This document shows positions 21,105 through 30,005 of a stretch of DNA of 57,857 nt, piece after piece (the first letter of the stretch is position 1; every line of letters begins with the position of its first letter). The position numbers were made by a program, and so were the translations under genes. The DNA comes from Phycisphaerales bacterium (lineage in GTDB: Bacteria; Planctomycetota; Phycisphaerae; Phycisphaerales; UBA1924): the NCBI GenBank assembly GCA_017640485.1, contig JAEPQP010000003.1, positions 1 to 57,857 of the forward strand. Direction: 5' to 3'. The notes beneath the pieces were generated by a model. The model saw only the letters and a list, made by a program, of their open reading frames with translations. It had not been told where the DNA came from and did no database searches.

Positions 21105-21650
21105 TCAGGAAACTTGACGCTGAGCAGGGTTTGTGCTCGACGATCTTTGACCGATCCGGGGTGCCTGGTCGGGTCTCGGAGCGGATTTGCTCATCCTCAG
21201 ACGCATGCCCTTCTTGGCACGCTTCTCGAACTGGACCTCATCCATCACTTCTCGCATGATGTGGACACCCAGCCCGCCGGGACGGATGTCCTGGAGATCT
21301 CGCCCGCAGATGGTGTCTGGATTGATCTGCTTCGCTTCATCCTCGATGATGATCTCGATCCCGCCGTAGCTGGTATCGGTCGGGCGCTTCGGGTAGATCG
21401 TGAGCCAGATCGGTTGATCGGTTGCTTTGTCGTATCCGTGACGGATGACATTACAGAGTGCTTCATCGAGCGCGAGCGAGATTTTGGAGCATTCCATATC
21501 CCCAAACCCGACCCGATGTGCGATGCTCGAAACCAGTTCACGCGCGCCGCAGAGGTACATCGGGTCCGACACCAGCTCGATCTTGATCGGCTTGGGATCC
21601 TGAGGCTTGAGTTCTGCGTCACGCGATGATTTCTTCATGAGAGTGCTCAC
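21105..21650 (-). CDS. RsbW/SpoIIAB-like ATP-binding Ser kinase (HATPase_c)
   Basis: 181 residues. A GHKL-type ATPase: the N-box is ISLALDEALCNVIRHGY and the G2 region is PGGLGVHIMREVMDEV. The G1 box reads EDEAKQINPD, with the usual glycine missing. Proteins like this phosphorylate a STAS antagonist (the next gene) and bind a sigma factor or another target. No sigma factor is adjacent, so the target is unknown. The C-terminal 25 residues are basic and Ser-rich. The start may be GTG 21650 or ATG 21638; neither has a strong Shine-Dalgarno. Confidence 0.87.
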   Translation of the reverse strand: MSTLMKKSSRDAELKPQDPKPIKIELVSDPMYLCGARELVSSIAHRVGFGDMECSKISLALDEALCNVIRHGYDKATDQPIWLTIYPKRPTDTSYGGIEIIIEDEAKQINPDTICGRDLQDIRPGGLGVHIMREVMDEVQFEKRAKKGMRLRMSKSAPRPDQAPRIGQRSSSTNPAQRQVS

Positions 21651-21680
21651 TATCGAATACTGTCAAATATGGTTCGGTGT

Positions 21681-22127
21681 TCAGCCATCCTCATTGCTGG
21701 TTTCTGAGTCCTCTGTCTCAGAAGTCATCGGCGAATCCTCATGATCCGCATGATCGTCCGATAAACCCGCGTACTGACGCCATTGTGCGACCGCTTCCAT
21801 GCGATCGGGCTGCGGAGCCGCGTGTTCATACCCGAAGGTCTGCCCTTCTCTTTTCTCGAGCGAGCGGATGGCCATCATCCGTTCGACGGAGTCGGTGGAC
21901 TCGAGCTTCTCGATGAGCATCACGAGCGATTCGCGATCGTCCTGATCCGCGGCGAGCACGATCGCGTCCACGCGCTTGTTCGGAGCCGGGGAATCGAATC
22001 CGACCTTCGGATTCGGGCATCCACCCAGTATCATTCCAACGCTCAAGAATCCGGCCGATGCGATCGGCTTGATCCAGTGCGTGTATTTCCAACCTGTCCG
22101 AAACATCCCACGATCAGTATTCAACAT
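21681..22127 (-). CDS. Hypothetical lipoprotein with HEAT-like segment
   Basis: 148 residues. A hydrophobic N-terminus ends in a lipobox (MILGGC, Cys about 37). The following region contains DDRESLVMLIEKLESTDSVE and MMAIRSLEKREGQTFGY, which resembles a pair of HEAT repeats. The tail is very acidic and Ser/Thr-rich. It lies 30 bp upstream of the RsbW-like gene on the same strand and may be its envelope partner. Function unknown. Confidence 0.72.
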   Translation of the reverse strand: MLNTDRGMFRTGWKYTHWIKPIASAGFLSVGMILGGCPNPKVGFDSPAPNKRVDAIVLAADQDDRESLVMLIEKLESTDSVERMMAIRSLEKREGQTFGYEHAAPQPDRMEAVAQWRQYAGLSDDHADHEDSPMTSETEDSETSNEDG

Positions 22128-22132
22128 ACTGA

Positions 22133-22138
22133 ATGCTA
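22133..22138 (-). promoter_or_regulatory. -10-like TAGCAT 5 nt before lipoprotein start
   Basis: On the minus strand TAGCAT, then TCAGT, then the ATG at 22127. The only purine-rich stretch (AAAGG) is about 14 nt from the ATG, too far for a normal Shine-Dalgarno. Confidence 0.4.
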
Positions 22139-22258
22139 TGCCTTTGGGAGCGTGACAGGCCCGATCTACCTATTCGACACAGGCGCGCTCGCAGTTCCCG
22201 CTCTGCGAAGCGTACTCTCAGAGCCATCGCGCTGATCAGAATCGCGCCTAGACTGTCC

Positions 22259-22283
22259 CCTAGCGATTGATTTTCACGCTAGG
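22259..22283. repeat. Inverted repeat upstream of guaA
   Basis: CCTAGCG (22259-22265) and CGCTAGG (22277-22283) with an 11-nt loop, 82 nt before the guaA ATG. It could be a protein-binding site or an mRNA leader hairpin; no T-tract follows. It does not resemble a purine riboswitch. Confidence 0.4.
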
Positions 22284-22364
22284 CCGCCGAACCGATCCCG
22301 AAAACAGTGTCCATTTATCCGTTCTTATCGGACTCAAGCATCAATAACCGCACGGAGCCGGAGC

Positions 22365-23933
22365 ATGTCCAGTCATCACATCCACGATGAAACCGTCCCT
22401 GTTCTTGATTTCGGATCCCAGACCGCGCAGCTGATCTGCCGCCGTGTCCGCGATGCGGGGGTCCACTCGATTCTCGTGGCGCCGACCATCACCGCAGACG
22501 AACTCAAAGCGATGAACCCCAAGGGCATCATTCTCTCGGGTGGTCCCTCTTCCGTCGATGACGACGGCGCCCCGACGATGGATCCCGAGATCTTCGAGCT
22601 CGGTATCCCGATCCTCGGCATCTGCTACGGCATGCAGCTGAGCTGTAAGCTCCTGGGCGCGACGGTCACGAAAGCAGATCATCGTGAGTTCGGACGCGCG
22701 ATGCTGAGCATCAACCAGACAAACTCGGGTGCATTCACCTCGATCCCTGAATCCACACAGGTCTGGATGTCCCACGGCGATCAGATCTCCGATCTCGGGA
22801 ACGCGCAGCTCGAAGCGATCGCGTCTACCGAAACCTGTCCCAACGCCGCGGTCCGTTCGACCAATCCAGACCACAACTTCGTCGGGGTGCAGTTCCATCC
22901 CGAAGTCACCCACACGCTCCACGGCCCAGATATTTTCCGCAACTTCCTCTATGAAATCTGCCACTGCTCAGGACTCTGGAAGATGGCTGACTTTGCTGAG
23001 GAAGCCGCGAAGCAGATCAGAGAACAGGTCGGCGACAAACGCGTCATCTGCGGCTTGTCTGGAGGCGTTGACTCCTCCGTCGTCGCGGCCCTCATCCACA
23101 AAGCGATCGGCGACCAACTGACTTGTGTATTCGTCGACAACGGACTCCTCCGTAAGAAAGAACGCGATCTCGTCGAGCACACCTTCAAGGACCACTTCAA
23201 CATCGATCTGCGTGTTGTCGATGCCTCGAAAGAGTTCCTCGACGATCTTGCAGGAGTCGAGGACCCGCAGAAGAAGCGGAAACTGATCGGACATCGCTTT
23301 ATTGAAGTGTTCAAGGAAGCGGCGCACGATATCGAGGACGCGGACTTCCTCGCGCAGGGAACGCTCTACCCCGATGTCATCGAATCCGGACACGGCCATT
23401 CCGGGAACAGCGCCAACATCAAACTCCACCACAATGTCGGCGGACTCCCTGAAGAACTCGGATTCGATCTCCTCGAACCCGTGCGAGAGCTCTTCAAGGA
23501 CGAGGTCCGAGCGCTCGGGACCGTCCTCGGCGTTCCAGACGCGATCGTCTGGCGCCACCCGTTCCCGGGACCCGGACTCGCCGTGCGTGTGCTTGGGGAC
23601 ATCACGGAAGACAAGCTCGACATCGTCCGCAACGCCGACGAGATTCTGCTCGAAGAAATCGTCGCGGCCGGGCTGTACCGAAAGACCAGCCAGGTCTTCG
23701 CGGTACTGCTCCCGATCCAATCGGTTGGAGTGATGGGGGACGGGCGGACCTACGAGCGTGTGATCGCACTCCGAGCAGTCGAAACCCAAGACTTCATGAC
23801 GGCCGACTGGGCGCGGATCCCGTTCGATGTCCTCGCACGGATCTCGACCCGGATCATCAACGAAGTCCGAGGCGTGAATCGTGTGGTCTACGACATCTCA
23901 AGCAAACCGCCGGCGACGATTGAGTGGGAGTGA
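22365..23933 (+). CDS. guaA: GMP synthase (glutamine-hydrolysing)
   Basis: 522 residues, full length. The N-terminal class I amidotransferase has the nucleophile in [10 protein letters not shown] (Cys87) and the His-Glu pair in [10 protein letters not shown] (His178, Glu180). The ATP pyrophosphatase domain has [10 protein letters not shown] (PP-loop 232-238), and the C-terminal dimerisation domain ends TIEWE, as in the family. It converts XMP to GMP. A GGAG lies about 7 nt before the ATG. It converges on the next gene with no gap between the two stop codons. Confidence 0.98.
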   Translation: MSSHHIHDETVPVLDFGSQTAQLICRRVRDAGVHSILVAPTITADELKAMNPKGIILSGGPSSVDDDGAPTMDPEIFELGIPILGICYGMQLSCKLLGATVTKADHREFGRAMLSINQTNSGAFTSIPESTQVWMSHGDQISDLGNAQLEAIASTETCPNAAVRSTNPDHNFVGVQFHPEVTHTLHGPDIFRNFLYEICHCSGLWKMADFAEEAAKQIREQVGDKRVICGLSGGVDSSVVAALIHKAIGDQLTCVFVDNGLLRKKERDLVEHTFKDHFNIDLRVVDASKEFLDDLAGVEDPQKKRKLIGHRFIEVFKEAAHDIEDADFLAQGTLYPDVIESGHGHSGNSANIKLHHNVGGLPEELGFDLLEPVRELFKDEVRALGTVLGVPDAIVWRHPFPGPGLAVRVLGDITEDKLDIVRNADEILLEEIVAAGLYRKTSQVFAVLLPIQSVGVMGDGRTYERVIALRAVETQDFMTADWARIPFDVLARISTRIINEVRGVNRVVYDISSKPPATIEWE

Positions 23934-24605
23934 TCATGAACCTGTTCGAATTCGCTCAACTCGAATCCGATTCTCAAGTGCCTTCTGGTCGTTCTTCATG
24001 AAGTGTTTTCTACCATGCAGTTCGAATGTTTCGGTTTGCGACTCATCCAAGACAGGCAAACTCGTTTCGCTTTGGATCACTGATGCAAATCGTTCTGCAA
24101 ACTCATGAGTAACAAAGACTCCAAGCACCATACCTTTTGTGTCCCCGCTCAAGATGACCGCATATGCGCGTCCAAATCCTTTTGACCAGTTATCGTTTGG
24201 CCAGCTAATTTCAGCTGCAGCCAGTTTGATGACTCCGACACCATCCTTGACTGCGGGCTCCTTCTGATTTGAAAAAGTGAGCTGACCAGAGTTATCAACT
24301 TCAACCTGTACCTTCTTGCTGTAACGTATCAGTTGCAACACAAGCATCACTAGAACCACGCAGGTAGATATGACACCTACTCCGACAGGAAGCCCTTTGT
24401 ATCCTGTTTGAAACCACCATCCTAAGACACTTGCCGCGTAAATGAGCCACACAAGTACCGGAGTGAATATCAGAAGCAGAATCAAAGCTACACGAGCTTG
24501 ATATTGGCTCACTCGTTGGGTGTAACAAACTCGATCTTTCGATATGTCTGAGGGTGCTAAGGCATATGGCAGAGAACTCGTTAGTTTTTCTTGCACATCG
24601 ATCAC
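23934..24605 (-). CDS. Hypothetical two-helix membrane protein
   Basis: 223 residues from GTG 24605. The GTG overlaps the TGA of the upstream acetyltransferase gene (GTGA) and has GAGGT 6 nt before it, so translation is coupled. Two membrane helices (about 35-90 in this numbering) separate a short N-terminus from a beta-rich domain of about 120 residues, in the style of bacterial PH/YdbT-like domains, though I cannot assign a family. Codon use is clearly more A/T-rich than guaA or the acetyltransferase gene, which suggests a different origin. Confidence 0.65.
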   Translation of the reverse strand: MIDVQEKLTSSLPYALAPSDISKDRVCYTQRVSQYQARVALILLLIFTPVLVWLIYAASVLGWWFQTGYKGLPVGVGVISTCVVLVMLVLQLIRYSKKVQVEVDNSGQLTFSNQKEPAVKDGVGVIKLAAAEISWPNDNWSKGFGRAYAVILSGDTKGMVLGVFVTHEFAERFASVIQSETSLPVLDESQTETFELHGRKHFMKNDQKALENRIRVERIRTGS

Positions 24606-25180
24606 AAGTTGACCTCCGCAGTCATCCCCCACCGCTCATGATCCTCCCACACGCCCTGGATCTGCAGGTACTTTTCCGAGAAACCCTCCTGCACAAACCC
24701 CACCTTTTCCAGCACCCTTCGCGACGCACCATTGCTCGGCATGATGTTGGCGCACACGCGATGCAACCCCAATCCACCCTCATCACTGGGTGCAAAAGCA
24801 TGCGCGACCGTGAGTGAGAGCGCTTCGCTCATCAATCCCTGCCTTGCGTACTTTGATCCGATCCAGTACCCGAAGCGTCCGTTCTGGAACGGGCCGCGTT
24901 CGATGTTGCCCAGCGCGATGCGTCCCGCGATCGCGCCGGTGTCTTTCATGCACACGAGCCATCGCTGGGATTCGGGGGTGTTGTGGGTTTCGAGCTCGCG
25001 ATCGAACGCTTCGTTGCTGTAGAGGTCCAGTCCAGAAGGCGGGATGGGTTCCCAGCGTTCCAAGTGCTCGCGCGAAGAGACGCGCAGCTCCACGAACTCG
25101 TCGCGATCCGCGATGCACGGATGGCGCAGCAGCACGCGCTGCCCGATCATGACTGGGATAGGCGGGATGATCTCGGACAC
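24602..25180 (-). CDS. GNAT N-acetyltransferase (RimJ/RimL type)
   Basis: 192 residues from GTG 25180. It contains RVLLRHPCIADRDEFVELR, GRIALGNIERGPFQNGRFGY, GSKYARQGLMSEALSLTVAH with the acetyl-CoA loop, and NGASRRVLEKVGFVQEG. These are the standard order of motifs in the family that acetylates ribosomal protein or antibiotic amines. The substrate is not predictable. The start is set by TACACT 6 nt upstream; longer frames overlap the preceding gene. ATG 25150 is an alternative. Confidence 0.88.
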   Translation of the reverse strand: MSEIIPPIPVMIGQRVLLRHPCIADRDEFVELRVSSREHLERWEPIPPSGLDLYSNEAFDRELETHNTPESQRWLVCMKDTGAIAGRIALGNIERGPFQNGRFGYWIGSKYARQGLMSEALSLTVAHAFAPSDEGGLGLHRVCANIMPSNGASRRVLEKVGFVQEGFSEKYLQIQGVWEDHERWGMTAEVNL

Positions 25181-25186
25181 TCTGGG

Positions 25187-25192
25187 AGTGTA
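25187..25192 (-). promoter_or_regulatory. -10-like TACACT 6 nt before GNAT start
   Basis: Minus strand TACACT, then CCCAGA, then GTG at 25180. It falls in the 16-nt gap after the upstream membrane-protein stop, so the acetyltransferase may have its own transcript. Confidence 0.4.
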
Positions 25193-25196
25193 TGGA

Positions 25197-26156
25197 CTAT
25201 TCGTAGTCCGCGTAGGGATCGTACTCGCTCGAGTCGTTGCTCTCAAGAGCTGCGTGCTCATGGTGCGCGAGCATCGCGGCGCCTCCGAGCAGCACCGCTG
25301 CGATCCCCGCGCGAATGAGGAGGTACTTGAACGCGGATCCCCCCTCCATCCTGAGGATCCCGGTCATGGCCGCGCCGACCAGCAGCACCGCCGCGGGGAG
25401 TCCTCTGAGTTCTGAATGCACGCTCGCGCCGATCATCATCATCAGGACCACGCCCATCAGCACGCTGATCGCGCCGCGCTGGAGCGTCAATGGCTTACAG
25501 ATCAACCCCACCACCGCCGCGGGACCAAGCACCGCGAGTACGCCTGGGAGGACAGTCGCGCCCGTCGCGTATCCATTGAAGAACAGCGAGGGCATCATCC
25601 CACCCAGCACCAGCATCCAGCACCCCGCGTCGATCCAGCCGGGGACGGTCTTGGAGGTCTGGTTGTGGAGCGCCGCGAGGAGCGCGGGGATGAACGCCGC
25701 GACCCCCCACCACCCAAAGTACGCCCAGTCGTCTGCGAACACCACCTCGCTGCCGCGATATCCCGACGCGAGGATCCAGAACACCCCGGCGTACACCACC
25801 ACGCGGAGCACGAACTGCACAAGTGCCGGGAATCGGAAGAATCCCTCGATCACCCCGAGCAGTGCGAGCAGCACCATCGCGTGCGGCAGTCGATACGAGT
25901 TGGCATTGGGCCACCACTGAAACGACGCGACCTGCGCGCTGACCGCACCGATGAATCCGACCGCAATCAGGATCGGCAGCAGCCAAACCGGACCAATCTT
26001 GCCCGAATCCTCCTGAGGCGAATCTTCCGATTCGCCCTCGGCCCACATCGCTCGGCGCGTGTGGATCGACCAGAAAATCAGGAGCAGGACGATCGCGAGT
26101 CCCGCCGGGAACGCGCCTCCCCAGATCATGAGTTGATGCTGGACTTGCGGATCCAT
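25197..26156 (-). CDS. Hypothetical polytopic membrane protein
   Basis: 319 residues with about eight to nine predicted membrane helices, for example GAFPAGLAIVLLLIFWSIHT near the N-terminus and LLIRAGIAAVLLGGAAMLAH near the C-terminus. A short acidic loop (SEDSPQEDSGK) separates the first two helices, and the C-terminus is acidic (SEYDPYADYE). GAGGG precedes the ATG. No catalytic motif or transporter signature is recognisable. It sits upstream of a GNAT gene and downstream of the YceI gene. Confidence 0.72.
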   Translation of the reverse strand: MDPQVQHQLMIWGGAFPAGLAIVLLLIFWSIHTRRAMWAEGESEDSPQEDSGKIGPVWLLPILIAVGFIGAVSAQVASFQWWPNANSYRLPHAMVLLALLGVIEGFFRFPALVQFVLRVVVYAGVFWILASGYRGSEVVFADDWAYFGWWGVAAFIPALLAALHNQTSKTVPGWIDAGCWMLVLGGMMPSLFFNGYATGATVLPGVLAVLGPAAVVGLICKPLTLQRGAISVLMGVVLMMMIGASVHSELRGLPAAVLLVGAAMTGILRMEGGSAFKYLLIRAGIAAVLLGGAAMLAHHEHAALESNDSSEYDPYADYE

Positions 26157-26243
26157 GCGATACCCTCTTTCAGCGCTTGGCTTTCAGTGTGTTGCTTTCA
26201 GTGCCTGCTCAGATGATTTCTATCACATCGTAGAAGCGATTGA

Positions 26244-26927
26244 TTATTTGATCCCTGCTTCGATCGCGACGATGATCTCAACGGTGTTCCCCAGCGGGCC
26301 GTTGTCTGAGAGATCCTCCGCAAGGTACTTCATGATGTCGTAGTCGGAGCGTTGGATCGAGAACCGTGCTTCGAATCCGATGACCGGCTTCCCACGGAAA
26401 CTCCCGGTACGGACTTCCGCGAGCGTCGCGTCGATCTCTCTGGTCACGCCGTGGAGTGTCAGGTTACCGGTGAGTGTGTAGACGCCGTCGGTCTTCTCGG
26501 TGATCGAGGTGGACTCGAAGGAGATGTTCTTGAACTGACGCGCGTTGAAGAACTCCGCATCGCGGATGTGATCGTCGCGTGAGCTGTTGTTGGTATCGAC
26601 CGAAGCAGCCGGGATCACAAACTCCATCGAGGAGTTGGTCACATCGCTCTCATCAAACTCGATGGTGCCCTTGATCTCATTGAATCGCCCATAGAAATTC
26701 GCCACCGATCCGTGGCGGATCTTGAAGAGCACATTCGAGTGGACCGCGTCAGCGGTGTAGGTCGTCGTGGCTCTGGACGACTCGAGAGCGCTCGATTCCA
26801 GAGCGGTCATCGAGGAAACTCCCAACGCATTGGCTGGGATGGTGTTGGTCTGGAGTCCGAATCCGGCAAGACCAGCGAGGGCGGTCAGTGCGATTCCGGA
26901 AGCGATGAGGGTCTTGGTGCGTTTCAT
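26244..26927 (-). CDS. Secreted YceI-family protein
   Basis: 227 residues. A signal peptide (MKRTKTLIASGIALTALAGL) precedes a YceI lipocalin-like barrel with TTYTADAVHSNVLFKIRHGS, VANFYGRFNEIKGTIEFDES and TGNLTLHGVTREIDATLAEV. The C-terminal RSDYDIMKYLAEDLSDNG is also typical. Family members bind polyisoprenoid or other amphiphilic molecules in the periplasm. AGGAG precedes ATG 26927. An insert of about 30 residues rich in Ser/Ala (SSMTALESSALESSRA) lies between signal and barrel and is probably a linker. Confidence 0.92.
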   Translation of the reverse strand: MKRTKTLIASGIALTALAGLAGFGLQTNTIPANALGVSSMTALESSALESSRATTTYTADAVHSNVLFKIRHGSVANFYGRFNEIKGTIEFDESDVTNSSMEFVIPAASVDTNNSSRDDHIRDAEFFNARQFKNISFESTSITEKTDGVYTLTGNLTLHGVTREIDATLAEVRTGSFRGKPVIGFEARFSIQRSDYDIMKYLAEDLSDNGPLGNTVEIIVAIEAGIK

Positions 26928-27084
26928 GTGTGGGTCTCCTGTATGCCTGGATCGGCTTGTGATGTGCAAATGTGTGGGCTGTCAGATTCGAGAGGATAGC
27001 AGAACTGGACTCATTCCCCGACTATTTCATGATTTGACAGAATCCTCATCCCAGAAATCACCACAGCAACCCCGCATTCTCGGC

Positions 27085-27090
27085 TACGCT
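27085..27090 (+). promoter_or_regulatory. -10-like TACGCT 6 nt before EEP lipoprotein start
   Basis: TACGCT, then TGCTGC, then ATG 27097. No Shine-Dalgarno is present. A TTGACA lies near 27033 but is too distant to pair with it. Confidence 0.4.
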
Positions 27091-27096
27091 TGCTGC

Positions 27097-28584
27097 ATGA
27101 TCATCAAACTCACACTCTCGCTCCTGACCCTCCTCTCAGGATGTGCGGCGACCCAACTCAGCGCCAATAGCTCCCAACCAGCAACCCCAACGCTGTCTGA
27201 CCCGCTCCCGCCACCGGTCCAAATCGTCCTCGACGGCGAGCTCGATGACTGGTATGGACAGACCGGGATCCGCGCCGATCAAGACGAGGTGTTTATCTGT
27301 TTCGAGTCCTTTGATCCTGCGCAAGCGATCCAAGCCGCGAACTTCACGACCCGGATTCGGATTGACGCCGACGATGATCGATCGACCGGCGATCGTCAGA
27401 TGTATCAAATGACCAATCCAGAGCACGACTCGAAAATCATGCTCTCGCAAGGCGTGGATCTCCGCATTGATATCTCCCCGGCCGGGAGAGAATGGGGTGA
27501 ACTCCGAGGCGGCGCCAAACTCACCTCAATCGAATCGGGCAAGTTCACCACCATCGGGCACGCGGACGCGGGGTTCTACTTCCTCCCGACCCACAACGCG
27601 CCGAAGTACGAAGCTCGGATCGATCGATCCAAACTCCCGATGCTCCAGCACGATGGTCCCGTCTCGATCGTCATCGAACACCTCGCGATCGGAGGTGATG
27701 TCCTCAAGACCCAATCATTCTCGACAACCCTCCCGACCTATCGACCCGATCCGGATTCCAACGAACCCATCACTCCAAAGCCAACACAGGGCGTGCGTGT
27801 GATGAGCACCAATGTGCTGTATTCATCGCCGCTCAAAGACCCTGATCCGTTCACCCGGATCCACAACGCGCTGGACCCCGATGTCGTGCTGTACCAAGAG
27901 TGGTTCAAGACCACGCGCGACGATGTCAACGATTGGGTCGAGGAACAACTCGGAGACGGATGGAGGCTCATCATGCCCGACGAGCGATCCGGGGTCGCGA
28001 TCGCGACGAAACTCAAAGTCGTCGAAACGGTTTCCAAGCCACTGGTTGCGCACCGGAGTGATCGACCCAGCCGGGTCGTCGCGGCGATCGTCGAATCACA
28101 CTCGCAAGACCAACTCATCGTGCTCTCGATCCACCTCAAGTGCTGCGGCGGAGCGGGTTCCGACGAGGACGCAAAGCGGATCGCACAAGCCCACCAGATC
28201 CGAGGACTCATCCACGAACTCCGCGAGGACTACCCGCATGCGGGTGTTGTCATCGGAGGTGACTTCAACCTCGTGGGTTCGCGCGAGCCCCTTGAGATGA
28301 TGATCCAAGGCATCGGGGTCGATGAACAAGACCTCGTCCCGCTCCCGACCCGCGTCATCGGGACGCAATCCATGCTCACATGGACCCAAGCGAGCAGCTC
28401 CTACACCCCGGGTCGGCTCGACTGGATCGTGGTCGATGACCATGCGTGGAAACCGATCCGATCATGGAGTCTGGATACCGAGGAACTCAGCGAACATGTT
28501 CTGGAAGCGACCGGTCTCATGCGAGAAGATTCACGGTCATCTGATCACCTCCCCATTGTCGCGGATCTGGTGCCGATCCAGTAA
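27097..28584 (+). CDS. Lipoprotein with endonuclease/exonuclease/phosphatase domain
   Basis: 495 residues. A lipobox LLSGC puts the lipidated Cys at residue 16. The N-terminal half (about 30-220) looks like a carbohydrate-binding or CBM9-like beta domain (LDGELDDWYG, EVFICFESFD). The C-terminal half is the EEP fold: RVMSTNVLYSS, DVVLYQEW with the metal Glu, GVVIGGDFNLVGS with the catalytic Asp-Asn, and RSSDHLPIVADL with the catalytic Asp-His. It could cleave nucleic acid, phosphoinositide-like or phosphodiester substrates outside the cell. The ORF extends upstream to 26767, but that part lacks coding character and overlaps YceI. Confidence 0.87.
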   Translation: MIIKLTLSLLTLLSGCAATQLSANSSQPATPTLSDPLPPPVQIVLDGELDDWYGQTGIRADQDEVFICFESFDPAQAIQAANFTTRIRIDADDDRSTGDRQMYQMTNPEHDSKIMLSQGVDLRIDISPAGREWGELRGGAKLTSIESGKFTTIGHADAGFYFLPTHNAPKYEARIDRSKLPMLQHDGPVSIVIEHLAIGGDVLKTQSFSTTLPTYRPDPDSNEPITPKPTQGVRVMSTNVLYSSPLKDPDPFTRIHNALDPDVVLYQEWFKTTRDDVNDWVEEQLGDGWRLIMPDERSGVAIATKLKVVETVSKPLVAHRSDRPSRVVAAIVESHSQDQLIVLSIHLKCCGGAGSDEDAKRIAQAHQIRGLIHELREDYPHAGVVIGGDFNLVGSREPLEMMIQGIGVDEQDLVPLPTRVIGTQSMLTWTQASSSYTPGRLDWIVVDDHAWKPIRSWSLDTEELSEHVLEATGLMREDSRSSDHLPIVADLVPIQ

Positions 28585-28676
28585 TCGCTGATGTGAAAAT
28601 ATCATTGATCCAAAGAGCGGTCGCCAGTACGGTATATGCACTATTCAGGATTCATATGAATACACTGGAGGATATC

Positions 28677-29267
28677 ATGCGCCACGTCACCCCTTCGCTC
28701 ATTGTGCTCTGTTCGCTCGCTGGATCAGCCATCGCCTCACTCGCTCTGGATCATCGAGCGGAGTTCCTCAACTCTTCGCTCGACCAAGCAGGGTTCGAAG
28801 GCCCAAGCATGACGATTGATCTCTCTGGCATGAACAGCTGGGACCTGCAAGGCGATCTGAGCAACGAGTTCACGAGCCTCTTTTTGAGTGGTGGATTTGT
28901 CACCGCGATCGGATGGGATGTTCAAATCCAAACAGTCGGCGCTTCGTGGCTCTCAGAGGTCACGATCGGTATCGAAGATGAACTGTTCCTCACCCCTGGC
29001 ATCGGAGACGACTTCGCCGGAACCAGTTCATACAGCTCCGGAGGTTTGATTGATCTCGTGGATCTCGATCTCGCGTTTTTCGTCGATGGATTTTCTCTCG
29101 ATATCGAGATCTTCGAATCATTCGATGATGTCAACGACGAGATCGACGCGGTCTTTGGACAAGGCTCCGTGCTCTATGTCCAAACGGTGCTCACCCCACC
29201 AACCCCCGGGACCGCGGGCGCTCTCGCGATCGCTGGACTCTTCATCTCTCGCCGCAGACGAGCGTGA
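28677..29267 (+). CDS. Secreted protein with variant PEP-CTERM-like tail; paralogue of the 31.1 kb gene
   Basis: 196 residues from ATG 28677, set by GGAGG 5 nt upstream. It has a signal peptide (MRHVTPSLIVLCSLAGSAIA). The body shares several blocks with the protein at 31072: MNSWDLQ, IGWDV, TVGASWLSE, GIGDDFAGTSSYSSGG, FESFDDVNDEIDAVFGQGS. The tail PPTPGTAGALAIAGLFISRR + RRA departs from the Pro-Ala-Pro form of the other three. Function unknown. Codon use is ordinary, unlike its paralogue. Confidence 0.82.
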   Translation: MRHVTPSLIVLCSLAGSAIASLALDHRAEFLNSSLDQAGFEGPSMTIDLSGMNSWDLQGDLSNEFTSLFLSGGFVTAIGWDVQIQTVGASWLSEVTIGIEDELFLTPGIGDDFAGTSSYSSGGLIDLVDLDLAFFVDGFSLDIEIFESFDDVNDEIDAVFGQGSVLYVQTVLTPPTPGTAGALAIAGLFISRRRRA

Positions 29268-29282
29268 ACAGTCCGGAGCGGA

Positions 29283-30005
29283 TCACTCCGCCATCTGAAC
29301 GACCCCTTCGTTATCGAACTCGACCACCCCCAACGCATGCAACGCGTTCATCGCGGCTTGTTGCTCGGCTTGTTTCTTGGACTGCCCCCAGCTGGGCTCA
29401 AACTGCTGATCCATAATCTGCACCCCGATCTGGAACGACTTATCGTGATCGGGACCCTTCTCGCTCAGGATCTGGTAGGTCGGTGAGACGCCATGGAGTT
29501 TCTGGATGTGCTGCTGGAGGACACTCTTGAAGTTATGCTGATGACCAGAATCTACAGCAGCATCGATCAACGGATCGATCAATGGCTCCAGGAAGTTCCG
29601 CACCGCGTCCATCCCTCCGTCGATATACAACGCTGCGATGACCGCTTCCGTGATCGCGGCCGCGAGTGACGAGGGGAGCGCCGTCTGATTCTTCATCCCC
29701 TTCCCAACACGGATGAGCTGATCCAATCCCAGATCAATCGCGAGTTTCGCACAGGTCGCTCGTGATACGGCGTGTGATTTGATCTTGGTCATCTCCCCTT
29801 CGAGATAACTCGGATAGCGAGAAAAGATCCGTTCGCAGACAATCATGCCGAGGATCGCATCGCCGAGAAACTCGAGCCGTTCGTTGGACGAGAGTCTCGA
29901 GTCGGTCACCGATGCATGGACGAACGCTCTCTGGAGCAGATCCTGGTCCTGAAATCGGTGTTTAAGAATTTCCTGCGCAGTATCCAACTGATCTTGGTTC
30001 AGCAT
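29283..30005 (-). CDS. rnc: Ribonuclease III
   Basis: 240 residues from ATG 30005. The RNase III signature is NERLEFLGDA (41-50), giving the metal ligands Glu45 and Asp49. The second pair in E. coli is Asp114-Glu117 in LADTVEALI; here the same stretch reads LAAAITEAVI, so the Asp is Ala117 while Glu120 remains. The double-stranded RNA-binding domain (about 160-230) is complete (LQQHIQKLHGVSPTYQIL, KKQAEQQAAMNALHAL). The protein should still bind dsRNA; cleavage may be altered. GGAG lies 7 nt before 30005 (4 nt before ATG 30008). The long upstream frame is rejected. Confidence 0.95.
   Translation of the reverse strand: MLNQDQLDTAQEILKHRFQDQDLLQRAFVHASVTDSRLSSNERLEFLGDAILGMIVCERIFSRYPSYLEGEMTKIKSHAVSRATCAKLAIDLGLDQLIRVGKGMKNQTALPSSLAAAITEAVIAALYIDGGMDAVRNFLEPLIDPLIDAAVDSGHQHNFKSVLQQHIQKLHGVSPTYQILSEKGPDHDKSFQIGVQIMDQQFEPSWGQSKKQAEQQAAMNALHALGVVEFDNEGVVQMAE

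Noticed and set aside
26767-27096. Upstream extension of the EEP lipoprotein gene by 110 codons
   Set aside because: It would overlap the YceI gene, has no Shine-Dalgarno, and would bury the lipoprotein signal.
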